DNA of 64,000 bases from Lacisediminihabitans changchengi (GCF_016634425.1 NZ_JAEPES010000004.1:162925-226924), one strand, 5' to 3'; counted from the stretch's first letter, positions 27,708-38,277 are shown. Notes: generated from the sequence alone by a model not told the origin. Numbers and translations: made by a program.

Positions 27708-28076
27708 CTAAATGACCTCCGGTGCCAGCGAGATGATCTTCATGAACTTCTTGTCGCGGAGTTCGCGACCGACCGGTCCGAAGATACGAGTGCCGCGAGG
27801 GTCGCCGTCGGCCTTGAGGATAACGGCGGCGTTCTCGTCGAACTTGATGTACGAGCCGTCGGGACGACGGGTCTCCTTCTTGGTGCGAACGATGACAGCC
27901 TTGACGACGTCACCCTTCTTGACGTTGCCGCCAGGGATCGCATCCTTGACCGTGGCGACGATGACGTCACCAAGGCCGGCGTACCGACGGCCGGAGCCGC
28001 CGAGCACGCGAATCGTGAGCAGCTCCTTGGCGCCGGTGTTGTCGGCGACCTTGAGCCGGGATTCCTGCTGAAGCAT
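27708..28076 (-). CDS. rplN: 50S ribosomal protein L14
   Basis: A 122-residue L14, [20 protein letters not shown] onward, ending in [14 protein letters not shown]. No extensions. The start lies one base from the rpsQ stop. Confidence 0.97.
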   Translation of the reverse strand: MLQQESRLKVADNTGAKELLTIRVLGGSGRRYAGLGDVIVATVKDAIPGGNVKKGDVVKAVIVRTKKETRRPDGSYIKFDENAAVILKADGDPRGTRIFGPVGRELRDKKFMKIISLAPEVI

Positions 28077-28382
28077 TTACTTGGCCTTCTCTAGGATCTC
28101 GACCAGGCGCCAGCGCTTGGAAGCACTGAGCGGACGGGTCTCGCTGATGATCACGAGGTCGCCGATGCCGGCCGTGTTGCCCTCGTCGTGAGCCTTCACC
28201 TTGGAGGTGCGGCGGATGACCTTGCCGTACAGCGGGTGCTTTACGCGGTCTTCGACCTCGACGACGATGGTCTTCTCCATCTTGTCGCTGGTGACGTAAC
28301 CACGACGGGTCTTGCGGTAGCCGCGGTCGGATGCGGTGTGCGTCGCCGTCTCGGTGGGGGTAGCAGCGTCTGCCTTAGCCAT
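28077..28382 (-). CDS. rpsQ: 30S ribosomal protein S17
   Basis: A 101-residue S17 OB-fold protein. The first 20 residues ([20 protein letters not shown]) are a low-complexity extension; the core is [45 protein letters not shown]. It follows rpmC by two bases. Confidence 0.96.
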   Translation of the reverse strand: MAKADAATPTETATHTASDRGYRKTRRGYVTSDKMEKTIVVEVEDRVKHPLYGKVIRRTSKVKAHDEGNTAGIGDLVIISETRPLSASKRWRLVEILEKAK

Positions 28383-28384
28383 GA

Positions 28385-28704
28385 TCAGGCCTCCTTCGTG
28401 GTGTCATCGGAAGACTCGGCTGCCGGAGCATCCGCCGTCTTCTTCGTGGTCTTCTTGGCCTTCGGGGCCTCGACCGCGACAGGAGTCGCACGGATGCCCA
28501 GCTCGCGCTCACGGATCACCGTGTAGATGCGAGCGATGTCACGCTTGACAGCGCGCAGGCGACCGTGGTTCTCCAGCTGGCCGGTGGCCGTCTGGAAGCG
28601 CAGGTTGAACAGCTCTTCCTTGGCCTTCTTGAGTTCGTCGACGAGTCTCTCGTCTTCAAAAGTATCGAGCTCGACGGGTGCGAGCTCCTTGGAACCGATC
28701 GCCA

Positions 28705-28705
<1 letters not shown>
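28385..28705 (-). CDS. rpmC: 50S ribosomal protein L29
   Basis: A 106-residue L29. The two-helix core (about 12-76) includes [47 protein letters not shown]-terminal Lys/Ala/Asp-rich tail of about 25 residues ([20 protein letters not shown]) is additional; typical L29 is 60-70. It overlaps rplP by TAATG. Confidence 0.95.
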
Positions 28706-29124
<419 letters not shown>

Positions 29125-29126
29125 GA

Positions 29127-29933
29127 TTAGCCTTCAGCTCCTACTGCTGCCGGAGCAGCGTCTGCCTTGGGAGCTGCCGCGGCTGCCGGGGCAGCTCCAC
29201 GACGGGGTCCGCTGTCGCGGCCGTCGCGACGGTCGTCACGACGCTCGGGACGGGTGGACTTGGCGTTAGCCTGCTCGCGAGCGAGCTCCTTGTTGGTGAT
29301 GTCGCCCTTGTAGATCCAGACCTTCACACCGATGCGGCCGAAGGTGGTCTTCGCCTCGTAGAACCCGTAGTCAATGTTCGCGCGCAGGGTGTGCAGCGGC
29401 ACACGGCCTTCGCGATAGAACTCCGAGCGGCTCATCTCGGCGCCGCCGAGGCGGCCGGAGACCTGGATGCGGACACCCTTGACGGTGGGGGTGCGCTGGG
29501 CACCCTGCAGGCCCTTGCGCATCGCACGGCGGAACGCGACGCGAGCGCTGAGCTGCTCCGCGATTCCCTGTGCGACGAGCTGAGCCTCAGCCTCGGGGTT
29601 CTTGACCTCGAGGATGTTGAGCTGGATCTGCTTGCCCGAGAGCTTCTCGAGGTCGGTGCGGATGCGCTCGGCCTCGGCGCCACGACGACCGATCACGATG
29701 CCCGGACGGGCGGTGTGGATGTCGACGCGAACGCGGTCACGGGTGCGCTCGATCTCGATGCGCGCAACTCCTGCGCGGTCGAGCGAGGTCTTCAGCAGGT
29801 TGCGGATCTTGACATCCTCAGCAACGTAGTCGCTGTAACGCTGCCCAGCCTTGGTGCTGTCAGAGAACCAACGCGACACGTGGTCGGTGGTGATTCCAAG
29901 ACGGAAACCGTAGGGGTTTACCTTCTGGCCCAT
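29127..29933 (-). CDS. rpsC: 30S ribosomal protein S3
   Basis: A 268-residue S3. N-terminal [22 protein letters not shown] domain with [22 protein letters not shown], and C-terminal fold ending about residue 215. A tail of about 50 residues is Arg/Asp-rich then Ala/Pro-rich ([19 protein letters not shown]). It overlaps rplV by TAATG. Confidence 0.96.
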   Translation of the reverse strand: MGQKVNPYGFRLGITTDHVSRWFSDSTKAGQRYSDYVAEDVKIRNLLKTSLDRAGVARIEIERTRDRVRVDIHTARPGIVIGRRGAEAERIRTDLEKLSGKQIQLNILEVKNPEAEAQLVAQGIAEQLSARVAFRRAMRKGLQGAQRTPTVKGVRIQVSGRLGGAEMSRSEFYREGRVPLHTLRANIDYGFYEAKTTFGRIGVKVWIYKGDITNKELAREQANAKSTRPERRDDRRDGRDSGPRRGAAPAAAAAPKADAAPAAVGAEG

Positions 29934-30328
29934 TACTTCTTCCCTGCCTTCTTCGAGGCGACGGCAACATCCGCTTCATCCGGCGTGGCCAGGACGATCG
30001 TGATGTGGCTCGTGCGCTTCAGGATCTGGAACGCGCGGCCCTGTGCACGGGGCTGGAAACGCTTGAGCGTTGCGCCCTCATCCACGTAAGCCGACGAGAC
30101 GAACAGGTCCTGCTCGTCGAGGTAGCTGTTGCTGGCATCCGCCTTGACCCGAGCGTTGGCGATAGCCGACTCGACGAGCTTGTAGACGGGGGTGCTCGCA
30201 CCCTGGGGGGCGAACTTCAGGATGGCGAGTGCCTCCTGTGCCTGCTTGCCGCGGATCATGTTGACGACGCGACGAGCCTTCGTGGGGGTTACGCGAATGT
30301 GCTTCACGCGAGCGATGGATTCAACCAT
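29933..30328 (-). CDS. rplV: 50S ribosomal protein L22
   Basis: A 131-residue L22, [34 protein letters not shown], with the beta-hairpin loop region [20 protein letters not shown] that lines the exit tunnel. The last residues [13 protein letters not shown] form a short basic tail. 26 bases separate it from rpsS. Confidence 0.96.
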   Translation of the reverse strand: MVESIARVKHIRVTPTKARRVVNMIRGKQAQEALAILKFAPQGASTPVYKLVESAIANARVKADASNSYLDEQDLFVSSAYVDEGATLKRFQPRAQGRAFQILKRTSHITIVLATPDEADVAVASKKAGKK

Positions 30329-30354
30329 TTCTCTTTTACCTTCCCGTCACCGCG

Positions 30355-30636
30355 TTAGCGGCGACGACCCTTCTTGTCGTCCTTCTCGTGTCCACGGAAG
30401 GTGCGGGTGGGGGCAAACTCTCCGAGCTTGTGCCCAACCATCGTCTCGGTGATGAACACCGGGATGTGCTTGCGACCGTCGTGCACCGCGATGGTGTGTC
30501 CCAGGAAAGACGGGATGATCATCGAACGGCGCGACCAGGTCTTGATAACGCTCTTGCTGTTGGCTTCGTTCGCCTTCGACACCTTGCGAAACAGGTGGTC
30601 GTCAACGAAGGGGCCCTTTTTGAGACTGCGTGGCAT
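30355..30636 (-). CDS. rpsS: 30S ribosomal protein S19
   Basis: A 93-residue S19: [20 protein letters not shown] and [49 protein letters not shown]. Normal size, with C-terminal [13 protein letters not shown]. It begins 12 bases after rplB. Confidence 0.97.
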   Translation of the reverse strand: MPRSLKKGPFVDDHLFRKVSKANEANSKSVIKTWSRRSMIIPSFLGHTIAVHDGRKHIPVFITETMVGHKLGEFAPTRTFRGHEKDDKKGRRR

Positions 30637-30648
30637 CCTCTACAACTC

Positions 30649-31488
30649 CTACTTGCGCTTCTTGCCGGCATTGCGGCGGCGAACGATGAGCTGGTCGCTC
30701 TCTTTGTTGATGTGGCGGGTGCGGCCTTCTTTCTGGCCCCACGGGCTGACCGGGTGGCGTCCACCGGAGGTCTTGCCCTCTCCACCACCGTGAGGGTGGT
30801 CGACCGGGTTCATGGCGACACCACGCACGGTCGGGCGAACGCCCTTCCAGCGCATACGGCCGGCCTTTCCCCAGTTGATGTTCGACTGCTCGGCGTTGCC
30901 GACCTCGCCGATCGTGGCGCGGCAGCGTGCGTCGACGTTGCGGATTTCACCCGACGGCAGACGGAGCTGCGCGTAGGGGCCGTCCTTGGCGACGAGACGA
31001 ACCGAAGCACCGGCGGAGCGAGCCATCTTGGCTCCCTGGCCCGGCTTGAGCTCGATCGCGTGGATAACGGTACCGACCGGGATGTTGCGCAGCGGCAGGT
31101 TGTTGCCCGGCTTGATGTCCGCGCCGGGACCCGACTCGACGATGTCGCCCTGGTTCAGCTTGTTCGGCGCGATGATGTAGCGCTTGGTGCCGTCGAGGAA
31201 GTGCAGGAGTGCGATGCGAGCCGTGCGGTTCGGGTCGTACTCGATCTCGGCGACCTTGGCGTTGACGCCATCCTTGTCGTTGCGCTTGAAGTCGATCACG
31301 CGGTACTGGCGCTTGTGGCCACCACCGATGTGACGCGTCGTGATGCGACCTGCGTTGTTACGACCACCGGTCTTCGGCAGCGGACGGAGCAGGGACTTCT
31401 CCGGGGTCGAACGCGTGATCTCGGCGAAGTCTGCAACCGAGGAACCGCGACGACCAGGAGTCGTGGGCTTGTACTTACGAATAGCCAT
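30649..31488 (-). CDS. rplB: 50S ribosomal protein L2
   Basis: A 279-residue L2 starting [26 protein letters not shown]-like signature [25 protein letters not shown] holds the conserved His near the peptidyl transferase centre. The upstream in-frame Met at 31587 is within rplW antisense of frame and is not used. GGGAGAG precedes the ATG. Confidence 0.97.
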   Translation of the reverse strand: MAIRKYKPTTPGRRGSSVADFAEITRSTPEKSLLRPLPKTGGRNNAGRITTRHIGGGHKRQYRVIDFKRNDKDGVNAKVAEIEYDPNRTARIALLHFLDGTKRYIIAPNKLNQGDIVESGPGADIKPGNNLPLRNIPVGTVIHAIELKPGQGAKMARSAGASVRLVAKDGPYAQLRLPSGEIRNVDARCRATIGEVGNAEQSNINWGKAGRMRWKGVRPTVRGVAMNPVDHPHGGGEGKTSGGRHPVSPWGQKEGRTRHINKESDQLIVRRRNAGKKRK

Positions 31489-31507
31489 TGTTATCTCTCC
31501 CTGTTCC

Positions 31508-31807
31508 CTAGCCGACAGCCGTGAAGATGTCGATGGAACCGGACTTGAGGGTGACGATCGCGCGCTTGGTGTCCTTGCGGTGACCAATACCGAACTTGGT
31601 GCGCTGCGTCTTGCCCTTTTTGTTGAGGGTGTTGATGGACGCGACCTCGACGCTGAAGATCTTTTCGATCGCCAGCTTGATTTCGGTCTTGTTCGAGCGC
31701 GGGTCGACGAGGAAGGTGTACTTGCCCTGGTCGATCAGGCTGTAGCTCTTCTCGGAGACGACGGGCGCGAGGATGACGTCGCGCGGGTCCTTCTGGGTGA
31801 CGGTCAT
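31508..31807 (-). CDS. rplW: 50S ribosomal protein L23
   Basis: A 99-residue L23: [50 protein letters not shown]. It is the docking site for trigger factor and SRP at the tunnel exit. It overlaps rplD by four bases (ATGA). Confidence 0.96.
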   Translation of the reverse strand: MTVTQKDPRDVILAPVVSEKSYSLIDQGKYTFLVDPRSNKTEIKLAIEKIFSVEVASINTLNKKGKTQRTKFGIGHRKDTKRAIVTLKSGSIDIFTAVG

Positions 31808-32532
31808 GCTGAAGCCTTCTCCTTCTCGGCTGCTGCGCGCTCGGGGCTGACACGCTTCTTGCTCGGTGCGGCAGCGGCATCCGTGTCAACGGTTGCGGCC
31901 GACTGCGGGCCGGCGACGAACGCGTCGAACGCGCCCTTGGTGAAGACGATGTCGTCGCTCACGAGCACGTCGTAGGCGTTGAGCTGGTCCCACGGGAGGA
32001 CGTGAACGGACTGGATGTTGCGGACGCTCTTCTGGCTGAGCTCGTCGTTACGCTCCAGAACCACGAGAACGTGCTTGCTGGTCGCGATCGAGTCGAGCAG
32101 AGCGACGATCGTCTTGGTCGAGGGGACCTCGCCGACCGACAGGGAGTCGACGACGTGGATGCGTCCGCCGCGAGCCCGGTCGGAGAGCGCTCCGCGCAGG
32201 GCGGCCGCGATCATCTTCTTGGGGGTGCGCTGGGCGTAGTCACGGGGGTGGGGTCCGTGGACGATGCCACCACCGGTCATCTGAGGAGCACGGATCGAGC
32301 CCTGACGAGCGCGACCGGTTCCCTTCTGCTTGAACGGCTTGCGACCGGCACCGGAGACCTCGCCACGACGCAGCGTGTTGTGCGTGCCCTGACGAGCCGC
32401 GGCGCGCTGGGCGACGACGACCTGGTGGATCAGCGGGATGTTGGTCTGCACGTCGAAGGTCTCGGCGGGAAGGTCGACGGTGCCGACGGTCTTTCCCTTG
32501 GAGTCAATGACGTTGAGCGTGTTGTCTGCCAT
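31804..32532 (-). CDS. rplD: 50S ribosomal protein L4
   Basis: A 242-residue L4. The core has [50 protein letters not shown], the tunnel-lining loop. The last 30 residues ([20 protein letters not shown] and so on) are a low-complexity tail. It begins four bases after rplC. E. coli L4 (201 residues) autoregulates the S10 operon; no such leader was identified here. Confidence 0.96.
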   Translation of the reverse strand: MADNTLNVIDSKGKTVGTVDLPAETFDVQTNIPLIHQVVVAQRAAARQGTHNTLRRGEVSGAGRKPFKQKGTGRARQGSIRAPQMTGGGIVHGPHPRDYAQRTPKKMIAAALRGALSDRARGGRIHVVDSLSVGEVPSTKTIVALLDSIATSKHVLVVLERNDELSQKSVRNIQSVHVLPWDQLNAYDVLVSDDIVFTKGAFDAFVAGPQSAATVDTDAAAAPSKKRVSPERAAAEKEKASA

Positions 32533-32536
32533 GCGA

Positions 32537-33187
32537 CTACGCCCCCTTCACTGCGTTGCGGACGAAGACGATGCGACCGCGGGCGCCGGGAACGGCACCC
32601 TTGACGAGAATGATGTTCTTCTCGAGGTCGACCGAGTGGACGGTGAGGTTCATCGCGGTGACGCGGTCGCCACCCATACGACCGGCCATGCGCATGCCCT
32701 TGAAGACACGGCTGGGGGTCGAGGAAGCACCGATCGAGCCGGGCTTGCGGTGGTTGCGATGCGAACCGTGGCTGGACGAGACGCCCTTGAAGTTGTGACG
32801 CTTCATGACACCGGCGAAGCCCTTGCCCTTGGAAGTGCCGACGACGTCGACCTTCTGGCCGGCCTCGAAGATGTCGACCGCGATCTCCTGGCCGAGTGCG
32901 TACTCGGCGGCATCGGCGGTGCGGACCTCGGTGAGGTGGCGGCGAGGCGTGACGCCCGCCTTGTCGAAGTGACCGGTGGCCGGCTTGTTGACCTTGCGCG
33001 GGTCGATCTGGCCGTACGCGATCTGAACCGCGCTGTAGCCGTCGACCTCGGGGGTGCGCAGCTGGGTCACGACGTTCGGCGTGATCTCAACGACGGTCAC
33101 GGGGATGAGCTTGTTGTTCGCATCCCAGACCTGGGTCATGCCGAGCTTCTTGCCCAGCAGTCCCTTGCTTGTCTTAGTTGTAGCCAT
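32537..33187 (-). CDS. rplC: 50S ribosomal protein L3
   Basis: A 216-residue L3: [27 protein letters not shown] and the central loop [45 protein letters not shown]. It folds near the peptidyl transferase centre. Eight bases after rpsJ. Confidence 0.97.
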   Translation of the reverse strand: MATTKTSKGLLGKKLGMTQVWDANNKLIPVTVVEITPNVVTQLRTPEVDGYSAVQIAYGQIDPRKVNKPATGHFDKAGVTPRRHLTEVRTADAAEYALGQEIAVDIFEAGQKVDVVGTSKGKGFAGVMKRHNFKGVSSSHGSHRNHRKPGSIGASSTPSRVFKGMRMAGRMGGDRVTAMNLTVHSVDLEKNIILVKGAVPGARGRIVFVRNAVKGA

Positions 33188-33195
33188 CAGAACCC

Positions 33196-33504
33196 CTACA
33201 GCTTGATCTCGATGTTGACGTCGGCAGGCAGGTCGAGACGCATGAGCGAGTCGACGGCCTTCGGCGTCGGGTCGATGATGTCGATGAGGCGCTTGTGGGT
33301 GCGCTTCTCGAAGTGCTCGCGGCTGTCCTTGTACTTGTGAGGGGAACGGATCACGACGATCACGTTCTTCTCCGTGGGCAGCGGCACGGGGCCGACGACA
33401 GTCGCGCCCGCACGGGTCACGGTGTCGACGATCTTGCGCGCCGAGCTGTCGATGACCTCGTGGTCATACGACTTAAGTCGGATGCGGATCTTCTGTCCCG
33501 CCAT
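33196..33504 (-). CDS. rpsJ: 30S ribosomal protein S10
   Basis: A 102-residue S10, [20 protein letters not shown] onward, with the loop [23 protein letters not shown]. It is the first gene of the S10-spc cluster and also the antitermination partner NusE in known bacteria. The 374-bp region upstream contains its leader. Confidence 0.97.
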   Translation of the reverse strand: MAGQKIRIRLKSYDHEVIDSSARKIVDTVTRAGATVVGPVPLPTEKNVIVVIRSPHKYKDSREHFEKRTHKRLIDIIDPTPKAVDSLMRLDLPADVNIEIKL

Positions 33505-33878
33505 GTGTGACTCATCTCTCTCTAGAACATCGTGGCCGCGCGTCCGCGCGACTATTGGATGTTTGGGTTAGCTCGGCACTGACGTGCCGCGCACCACTGT
33601 TTTCGTTTCAATTACAACTGCGTTCGACCGACCCCCGCGCTCGGGCGTGTCGAGATGGCTCGGCACATACAAGCGGACACACGTGTCTCCACGTTTGCCC
33701 TGGGTTTCGATTAAGTCGTGTTCTGCTACCCGCGGCCTAGGCTGGGCCATCCCTTGCTGACGCTGGGATTACCGCTCGCCTATGCACTGCCTGGCAGTGA
33801 TCCGGAAGCAAAGTCCGGTTTGTTGAACTAGAAGAGTCTGCCACACGAATCGCCACTCTGCAACCCGGGCGTGTCGCG
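33505..33878 (-). other. gene-free leader region of the S10 operon
   Basis: No ORF with family character was found. It holds a 15-bp palindrome CACTGCCTGGCAGTG (33785-33799) and a CCGGA/TCCGG stem (33802-33818) that may end the upstream DUF1275 transcript. No convincing -35/-10 pair was found, so the S10 promoter is not assigned. Confidence 0.5.
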
Positions 33879-34592
33879 CTACGGCGTGTCGCTCGAAGGG
33901 CTCGGAGCGTGCAGTTTACGGTGCGCTGTGACCAGGGTCACGACTCCCCCGCAGAAGATGATCGCGGCCCCGACGAGACCCATCGGACCGCTCACATGCG
34001 CCACCAGCGCGGCACCGATCGCGGCCCCGACTCCCATCGCCAGCACCGCGGCGAGACGGGGGAACCAGTTCTTTCCCGCGCCACCCGCGAGCCGGCTGTC
34101 TCGGGCCAGATTGGCAAGGGTGTTCGTGACAACGATGGTCGTGACATCCGTGTTCCCCACCGGCTTGACGGCCGAGACCTGGGCGCCCATCACGACCGCC
34201 AACAGCGCGGTGACCGTGAGCAGCGCGGGGAAGGCGAGCGTGTGGACGATAGTCCAGAAGATGGCCAGGCCGACCATGACCACCGCTCCCCCAATCAGGA
34301 GGGCGCGGCTCGACCAGGGCAGGCCTTTCTTGGCGTTGCGCCCCACGATGCGCCCGCCGAGAATCGATCCGACGACGAAACCGAGCAGAGCGACGACGTT
34401 GTTGAGCAGCGGGGTCGTACCTGCACCTACCAGGCCGAAACCGATGAACAAGACGTTGCCGGTCATGTTGCCGGTGAAGACCTTGTCGAGGGCGAGGTAG
34501 CTGACCGCATCGACGCACCCGGTCGACGCGGTGAGCAGCAGCAACCCGGCGATGAAGTGGTGATCGACGGGGAGGAGGGGACGGCGCGCCAT
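33879..34592 (-). CDS. YoaK/DUF1275 family membrane protein
   Basis: A 237-residue protein with about six membrane helices. The family N-terminal feature ASTGCVDAVSYLAL (19-32) and GNMTGNVLFIGFGL (about 41-54) are visible. DUF1275 members are of unknown function. It is followed after ten bases by the topoisomerase IB gene stop upstream (same strand) and probably cotranscribed with it. Confidence 0.85.
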   Translation of the reverse strand: MARRPLLPVDHHFIAGLLLLTASTGCVDAVSYLALDKVFTGNMTGNVLFIGFGLVGAGTTPLLNNVVALLGFVVGSILGGRIVGRNAKKGLPWSSRALLIGGAVVMVGLAIFWTIVHTLAFPALLTVTALLAVVMGAQVSAVKPVGNTDVTTIVVTNTLANLARDSRLAGGAGKNWFPRLAAVLAMGVGAAIGAALVAHVSGPMGLVGAAIIFCGGVVTLVTAHRKLHAPSPSSDTP

Positions 34593-34601
34593 CCCACCAC
34601 G

Positions 34602-35570
34602 CTAGTGGAACAGGAGGGCGCGCAGCTCCGACTCCGCGGAGGCCAGTCGGGAGGGATCGATCGTCTTGCCGTGCGTGTAGTGGTCGATCACCCGGGGATC
34701 GACGTAACTGCGGCGGGCGATCGCGGGGGTGTTACTGAGAACGGATGCCGCATCCCGAACGGCCTGGGAGATCGCCCGATCGCGGGCAGACTTCGACTGC
34801 TCCGGCCCGTGTTTCGCGAGGCTCTTCGCCGCGGTGAGGGTGCCGTGCAGGGTACGGAAGTCCTTCGCGGTGAACTCGCCGCCCGTGCGCTCTTTGACGT
34901 ACTCGTTGATCTCGGGCGGGCTGAGCGGGTGCCAGGTGCTCCCCTGCTTGAACGCGAGCAGGCGGGCGGAGGGGCCACGACGCTTCAGCGAGCGGATTAC
35001 CGGGGCGAGGTCGACATCCGTTATCTCGGACTGCCACTCCTTGCCGCTCTTCGCCGGGAAGTCGAGGGAGATGGTGTCGCCGCGCACCGTGGCGTACGCG
35101 CAGAGCAGGCTGGAGAGGCCGTAACTACCGTGTTCGGCGGCGTACCGCTCGGAGCCGACACGCAGCGAACCGGTGTCGAGAAGGCGGAAGGCGGCGGCAA
35201 GGGCACGCTCGCGGGTCGGGCCGTCGCTGCGCAGGTCGATCGTGACGAAGCGGCGGGCGGTCGGCAGCGACTCGGCGAGGCTGAGCACGCGGTCGAACTT
35301 GATCCGGTCTTTCTGCTCGCGCCAGGTCGGGTGGTAGATGTATTGGCGCCGGCCGGCAGCGTCGACGCCGGTGGCCTGGATGTGGCCGTTCGCGTACGGG
35401 GCGATCCAGACATCCGTCCAGGCCGGCGGGATGCCGAGGTGCTCGATCCGCTCGCGCAGCTCCGGGTCGGAAATCGGATGCCCGTGCTGGTCTTGGTACG
35501 AGAAGCCCGTCCCCGCCTTGACGCGGTGCAATCCCGCTCCGGATGAGTCGCTGCGACGGAGGCGTGGCAT
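34602..35570 (-). CDS. DNA topoisomerase IB (poxvirus-like)
   Basis: A 322-residue type IB topoisomerase that relaxes supercoils through a 3'-phosphotyrosyl bond. The N-terminal domain has GTGFSYQDQHGHPI and IPPAWTDVWIAPYANGHIQATG; the catalytic domain has KDFRTLHGT and the nucleophile Tyr289 in SYVDPRVIDHY. The start MPRLRRSDSSG lies near 35570 and the longer open frame is GC-rich noise. It has no obvious link to neighbours; similar genes are scattered among actinobacteria, often acquired by transfer. Confidence 0.9.
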   Translation of the reverse strand: MPRLRRSDSSGAGLHRVKAGTGFSYQDQHGHPISDPELRERIEHLGIPPAWTDVWIAPYANGHIQATGVDAAGRRQYIYHPTWREQKDRIKFDRVLSLAESLPTARRFVTIDLRSDGPTRERALAAAFRLLDTGSLRVGSERYAAEHGSYGLSSLLCAYATVRGDTISLDFPAKSGKEWQSEITDVDLAPVIRSLKRRGPSARLLAFKQGSTWHPLSPPEINEYVKERTGGEFTAKDFRTLHGTLTAAKSLAKHGPEQSKSARDRAISQAVRDAASVLSNTPAIARRSYVDPRVIDHYTHGKTIDPSRLASAESELRALLFH

Positions 35571-35613
35571 GCGTCTATCGTACGAACCGCGGTGACGGCG
35601 CGCGCGGGGGTTG

Positions 35614-35655
35614 CGCGGCGCGGGTATGGCGGCTCCGCGCCGCCCCCGCGCCGCG
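35614..35655. repeat. GC-rich nested palindrome upstream of the topoisomerase gene
   Basis: CGCGGCGCGGG pairs with CCCGCGCCGCG, and inside GGCGGC pairs with GCCGCC. It lies between the topoisomerase start and the 61-bp palindrome at 35682. Either a terminator for the DUF559-like gene or part of the same repeat island. Confidence 0.7.
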
Positions 35656-35681
35656 GGCCGCCGCTCCGCGCCGCCACCGCA

Positions 35682-35742
35682 TTGTGCCTGTTTGTGCGAG
35701 TTGTGCCTGCTCGAGCGGGCACAACCCGCACAAAAGGGCACA
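35682..35742. repeat. 61-bp palindromic repeat, copy A
   Basis: It runs from TTGTGCC to GGCACA with a central CTGCTCGAGCGGGC, nearly self-complementary throughout (TTGTGCC, TTGTGCG, GTTGTGCC against GGCACAA, CGCACAA, GGCACA). A second copy of equal length and the same orientation is at 36842-36902, on the other side of the DUF559-like gene. It touches the 3' end of that gene. Confidence 0.85.
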
Positions 35743-35743
35743 T

Positions 35744-36694
35744 TCAGCGTCGCCTCACTCGAACGGGCAACCCTTGCGCCCGGAGTTTCTCCGCCAAGGC
35801 GAGGGGATTGTTGGCAACATCCCACCCCCAGCGCGTGAACTTCCGAGGCAAGTCCCGGAGCCGGTCTTCACGGTATTTCTCATCGACGACCACCTCTTCG
35901 ACGGTGCGACCGCTGCGGAGACTCTCATCGAGATACTTGTTACGACCGTCTGCCTCCGCAACAACGCCGTATTCGGGCCAGGCGAAATCCGTGTACCCGA
36001 TGAACCCGTCGCGGTCGTGGTGCGGGAGCTGGAGCACCGGCGGAGGACACTCGATCGCCCGCATGGTCAGTCGGCTGACGGACTCGAGCGGCGACTCAGC
36101 ACCCGACTCGGCGAACTCAATTGCCTGTCGTGCCCGGACATAACCCGAAAACGGCTGCCTCTGAGTCAGTGCCTCCAGCAATTCAGCTTTGACGATCCGA
36201 GCGCTTCCTGTGGGCCGATCGAACCGTAACGCGGCGTCGGTCATGACGAGAGCACGAAGCGTCTGACGGGTAGCGCAGATATCGAGAAGGGTGCGGGCGA
36301 GCGACGTGATCAACAATTCCCCGCTGCGAACGACCTCATGCTCGTCGAGCGCGGTTGTGTGTCGTACGACGAGGTTCTTGCTTCGGGTCGTGCTGCCCGG
36401 CTGCTGTGTGACGTGCACTTGGCCTGGCCAGGGCCCGACCATAGGCAATCCGTGCAGGGCGGCTGCGCTCCAGTGGGAAAGCACGATCGGTTGCGACCGG
36501 GTGGCAGCCACGGCCTCGATCAGCGCTAGGTACCGCGCATCCACATCTGCTGTCGCCCAATTCTGAGGGTCGGCGTACGCGCCGCGGGCGATTCGCACCT
36601 CCGTAGAACGAGCGGCCCGACGCGCATGGTCGAATCGCGAATCGGGGCCGATTCCCAGATCGCGCACGAGGGTGAAATCGATAGTCGCGGTCAT
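35744..36694 (-). CDS. DUF559-like endonuclease-fold protein with AbiEi-like N-terminus
   Basis: A 316-residue protein. Residues 1-170 resemble the AbiEi-type antitoxin region (helical start, VLSHWSAAALHGLP near 72-85, a repeated strand VRHTTALDEHEVV). Residues 175-316 hold a PD-(D/E)XK-like core: GFIGYTDFAWPEYGVVAEADG followed by VVVDEKYREDRLRDLPRKFTRWGW. Such proteins are very common in Microbacteriaceae as orphan genes; function unknown, nuclease or regulator possible. It is bracketed by two identical-length palindromes, suggesting that it moves or is kept with them. Confidence 0.7.
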   Translation of the reverse strand: MTATIDFTLVRDLGIGPDSRFDHARRAARSTEVRIARGAYADPQNWATADVDARYLALIEAVAATRSQPIVLSHWSAAALHGLPMVGPWPGQVHVTQQPGSTTRSKNLVVRHTTALDEHEVVRSGELLITSLARTLLDICATRQTLRALVMTDAALRFDRPTGSARIVKAELLEALTQRQPFSGYVRARQAIEFAESGAESPLESVSRLTMRAIECPPPVLQLPHHDRDGFIGYTDFAWPEYGVVAEADGRNKYLDESLRSGRTVEEVVVDEKYREDRLRDLPRKFTRWGWDVANNPLALAEKLRAQGLPVRVRRR

Positions 36695-36841
36695 CCAGCT
36701 AGCGTGCCGCGTCAGCTACCGCCTAATCGCGGCCGGCCCCACCGTGGGGAAACTATCGACCTCCGGCCCGATGGGGAGGAAGGGCCGCCCTCCACTGGAG
36801 GAAGGGCCGCGCCGCAATTGCGGGGAAGGGGCACGCCGCGG

Positions 36842-36902
36842 TTGTGCCCGTTCGTGCGGGTTGTGTCTGCTCGAACTGGCACAATCCGCACATGAAGGCA
36901 CA
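36842..36902. repeat. 61-bp palindromic repeat, copy B
   Basis: Same length and orientation as copy A at 35682-35742, with about ten differences, starting TTGTGCCCGTTCGTGCGG and ending GGCACA. It lies 147 bases before the start of the DUF559-like gene. Confidence 0.85.
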
Positions 36903-36950
36903 ACGCGAGGCCAGGCGCGGGGCGCGGCGGTCGCGGGGCGCGGAGCGCGG

Positions 36951-37022
36951 GGCGCGGCGGGCGCGGCGGGCGCGGCGGGCGCGGCGGGCGCGGCGGGCGC
37001 GGCGGGCGCGGCGGGCGCGGCG
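36951..37022. repeat. tandem array of eight 9-bp units (GGCGCGGCG)
   Basis: Eight uninterrupted copies of GGCGCGGCG (72 bp). It is not a CRISPR (no spacers). It lies between the palindrome copy B and the tuf terminator; the units could vary in number by slippage. Confidence 0.9.
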
Positions 37023-37033
37023 CAGGTTAACGA

Positions 37034-37067
37034 CGAAGGGCCGCACCCCGTGGGGTACGGCCCTTCG
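37034..37067 (-). terminator. tuf terminator
   Basis: CGAAGGGCCG and ACCCC pair with GGGGT and CGGCCCTTCG. It starts 17 bases after the tuf stop, closing the str operon. Confidence 0.9.
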
Positions 37068-37083
37068 TGTTGCTATGCAGGTG

Positions 37084-38277
37084 CTACTTGAGAACCTTGG
37101 TCACCGTGCCGGCGCCGACGGTGCGGCCACCCTCACGGATTGCGAAGCTCAGTCCCTCTTCCAGCGCGATCGGCTGGATGAGTGCGACGGTCATCTCGGT
37201 GGTGTCGCCGGGCATGACCATCTCGGTGCCCTCGGGCAGCGTGATGACGCCGGTGACGTCCGTGGTGCGGAAGTAGAACTGCGGGCGGTAGTTCGCGTAG
37301 AACGGGTTGTGACGCCCACCCTCATCCTTGGACAGGATGTACGCGGTGCCCTCGAAGTCGGTGTGCGGCGTAACCGAACCCGGCTTGACGACGACCTGGC
37401 CGCGCTCGACATCCTCGCGCTTGGTGCCGCGGAGCAGCAGACCACAGTTCTCGCCGGCCCAGGCCTCGTCGAGCTGCTTGTGGAACATCTCGATACCAGT
37501 GACCGTGGTCTTCTGGGTCGGGCGGATGCCGACGATCTCGACGTCAGAGTTGATCTGCAGCGTTCCACGCTCGGCGCGGCCCGTGACGACGGTTCCACGA
37601 CCGGTGATCGTGAAGACGTCCTCGATCGGCATCAGGAACGGCTTGTCCTTGTCGCGGATCGGGTCCGGCACGTTGTCGTCAACGGCCTGCATGAGCTCGA
37701 CGACCGACTCGACCCACTTCTCGTCGCCCTCGAGCGCCTTGAGAGCGGAGACGCGCACGACGGGAGCGTTGTCGCCGTCGAAGTCCTGGCTGGAGAGCAG
37801 CTCGCGAACCTCGAGCTCAACGAGCTCAAGGATCTCTTCGTCGTCAACAGCGTCGGACTTGTTCAGCGCGACGAGCAGGTACGGCACGCCGACCTGCTTG
37901 GCGAGCAGAACGTGCTCACGGGTCTGAGCCATCGGGCCGTCAGTGGCGGCGACGACCAGGATCGCGCCGTCCATCTGCGCAGCACCGGTGATCATGTTCT
38001 TGATGTAGTCAGCGTGACCAGGAGCATCGACGTGAGCGTAGTGACGCTTGGGCGTCTCGTACTCGACGTGGGAGATGTTGATCGTGATACCACGCTGGCG
38101 CTCCTCGGGAGCGGAGTCGATGGAAGCGAAGTCGCGCTGCACGTTGGTCGCCGACGGGTACTTGTCAGCAAGAACCTTCGAGATCGCCGCGGTGAGCGTG
38201 GTCTTGCCGTGGTCGACGTGACCGATGGTTCCGATGTTGACGTGCGGCTTCGACCGCTCGAACTTGGCCTTGGCCAC
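37084..38277 (-). CDS. tuf: elongation factor Tu
   Basis: A 397-residue translational GTPase. G1 GHVDHGKTT (19-27), G3 [11 protein letters not shown]4 NKSD and the effector loop [16 protein letters not shown] are intact. The GTG start is preceded by GAGGAGG. It delivers aminoacyl-tRNA. It is the last gene of rpsL-rpsG-fusA-tuf, with its own leader and stem-loops after fusA. Confidence 0.98.
   Translation of the reverse strand: MAKAKFERSKPHVNIGTIGHVDHGKTTLTAAISKVLADKYPSATNVQRDFASIDSAPEERQRGITINISHVEYETPKRHYAHVDAPGHADYIKNMITGAAQMDGAILVVAATDGPMAQTREHVLLAKQVGVPYLLVALNKSDAVDDEEILELVELEVRELLSSQDFDGDNAPVVRVSALKALEGDEKWVESVVELMQAVDDNVPDPIRDKDKPFLMPIEDVFTITGRGTVVTGRAERGTLQINSDVEIVGIRPTQKTTVTGIEMFHKQLDEAWAGENCGLLLRGTKREDVERGQVVVKPGSVTPHTDFEGTAYILSKDEGGRHNPFYANYRPQFYFRTTDVTGVITLPEGTEMVMPGDTTEMTVALIQPIALEEGLSFAIREGGRTVGAGTVTKVLK

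Larger units (their letters stand above)
36695..37083. other. gene-free repeat island before tuf
   Basis: A 389-bp stretch without a gene. From left to right it holds a G/C-rich segment, copy B of the 61-bp palindrome, a 9-bp tandem array and the tuf terminator. An ORF on the plus strand here is driven only by GC bias. Confidence 0.7.

Noticed and set aside
33505..33878. A tRNA or small RNA gene in the S10 leader
   Set aside because: No cloverleaf could be drawn; only short palindromes are present.
36951..37022. CRISPR array
   Set aside because: The units are nine bases and contiguous with no spacers.
35580..37030. An insertion sequence around the DUF559-like gene
   Set aside because: No transposase or terminal inverted repeats of IS type; the palindromes are direct copies, so only a cassette hypothesis is kept.
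36844..37083. A plus-strand frame through the GC tandem repeat
   Set aside because: Encodes only Arg/Ala repeats and continues into antisense of tuf; no ribosome binding site.
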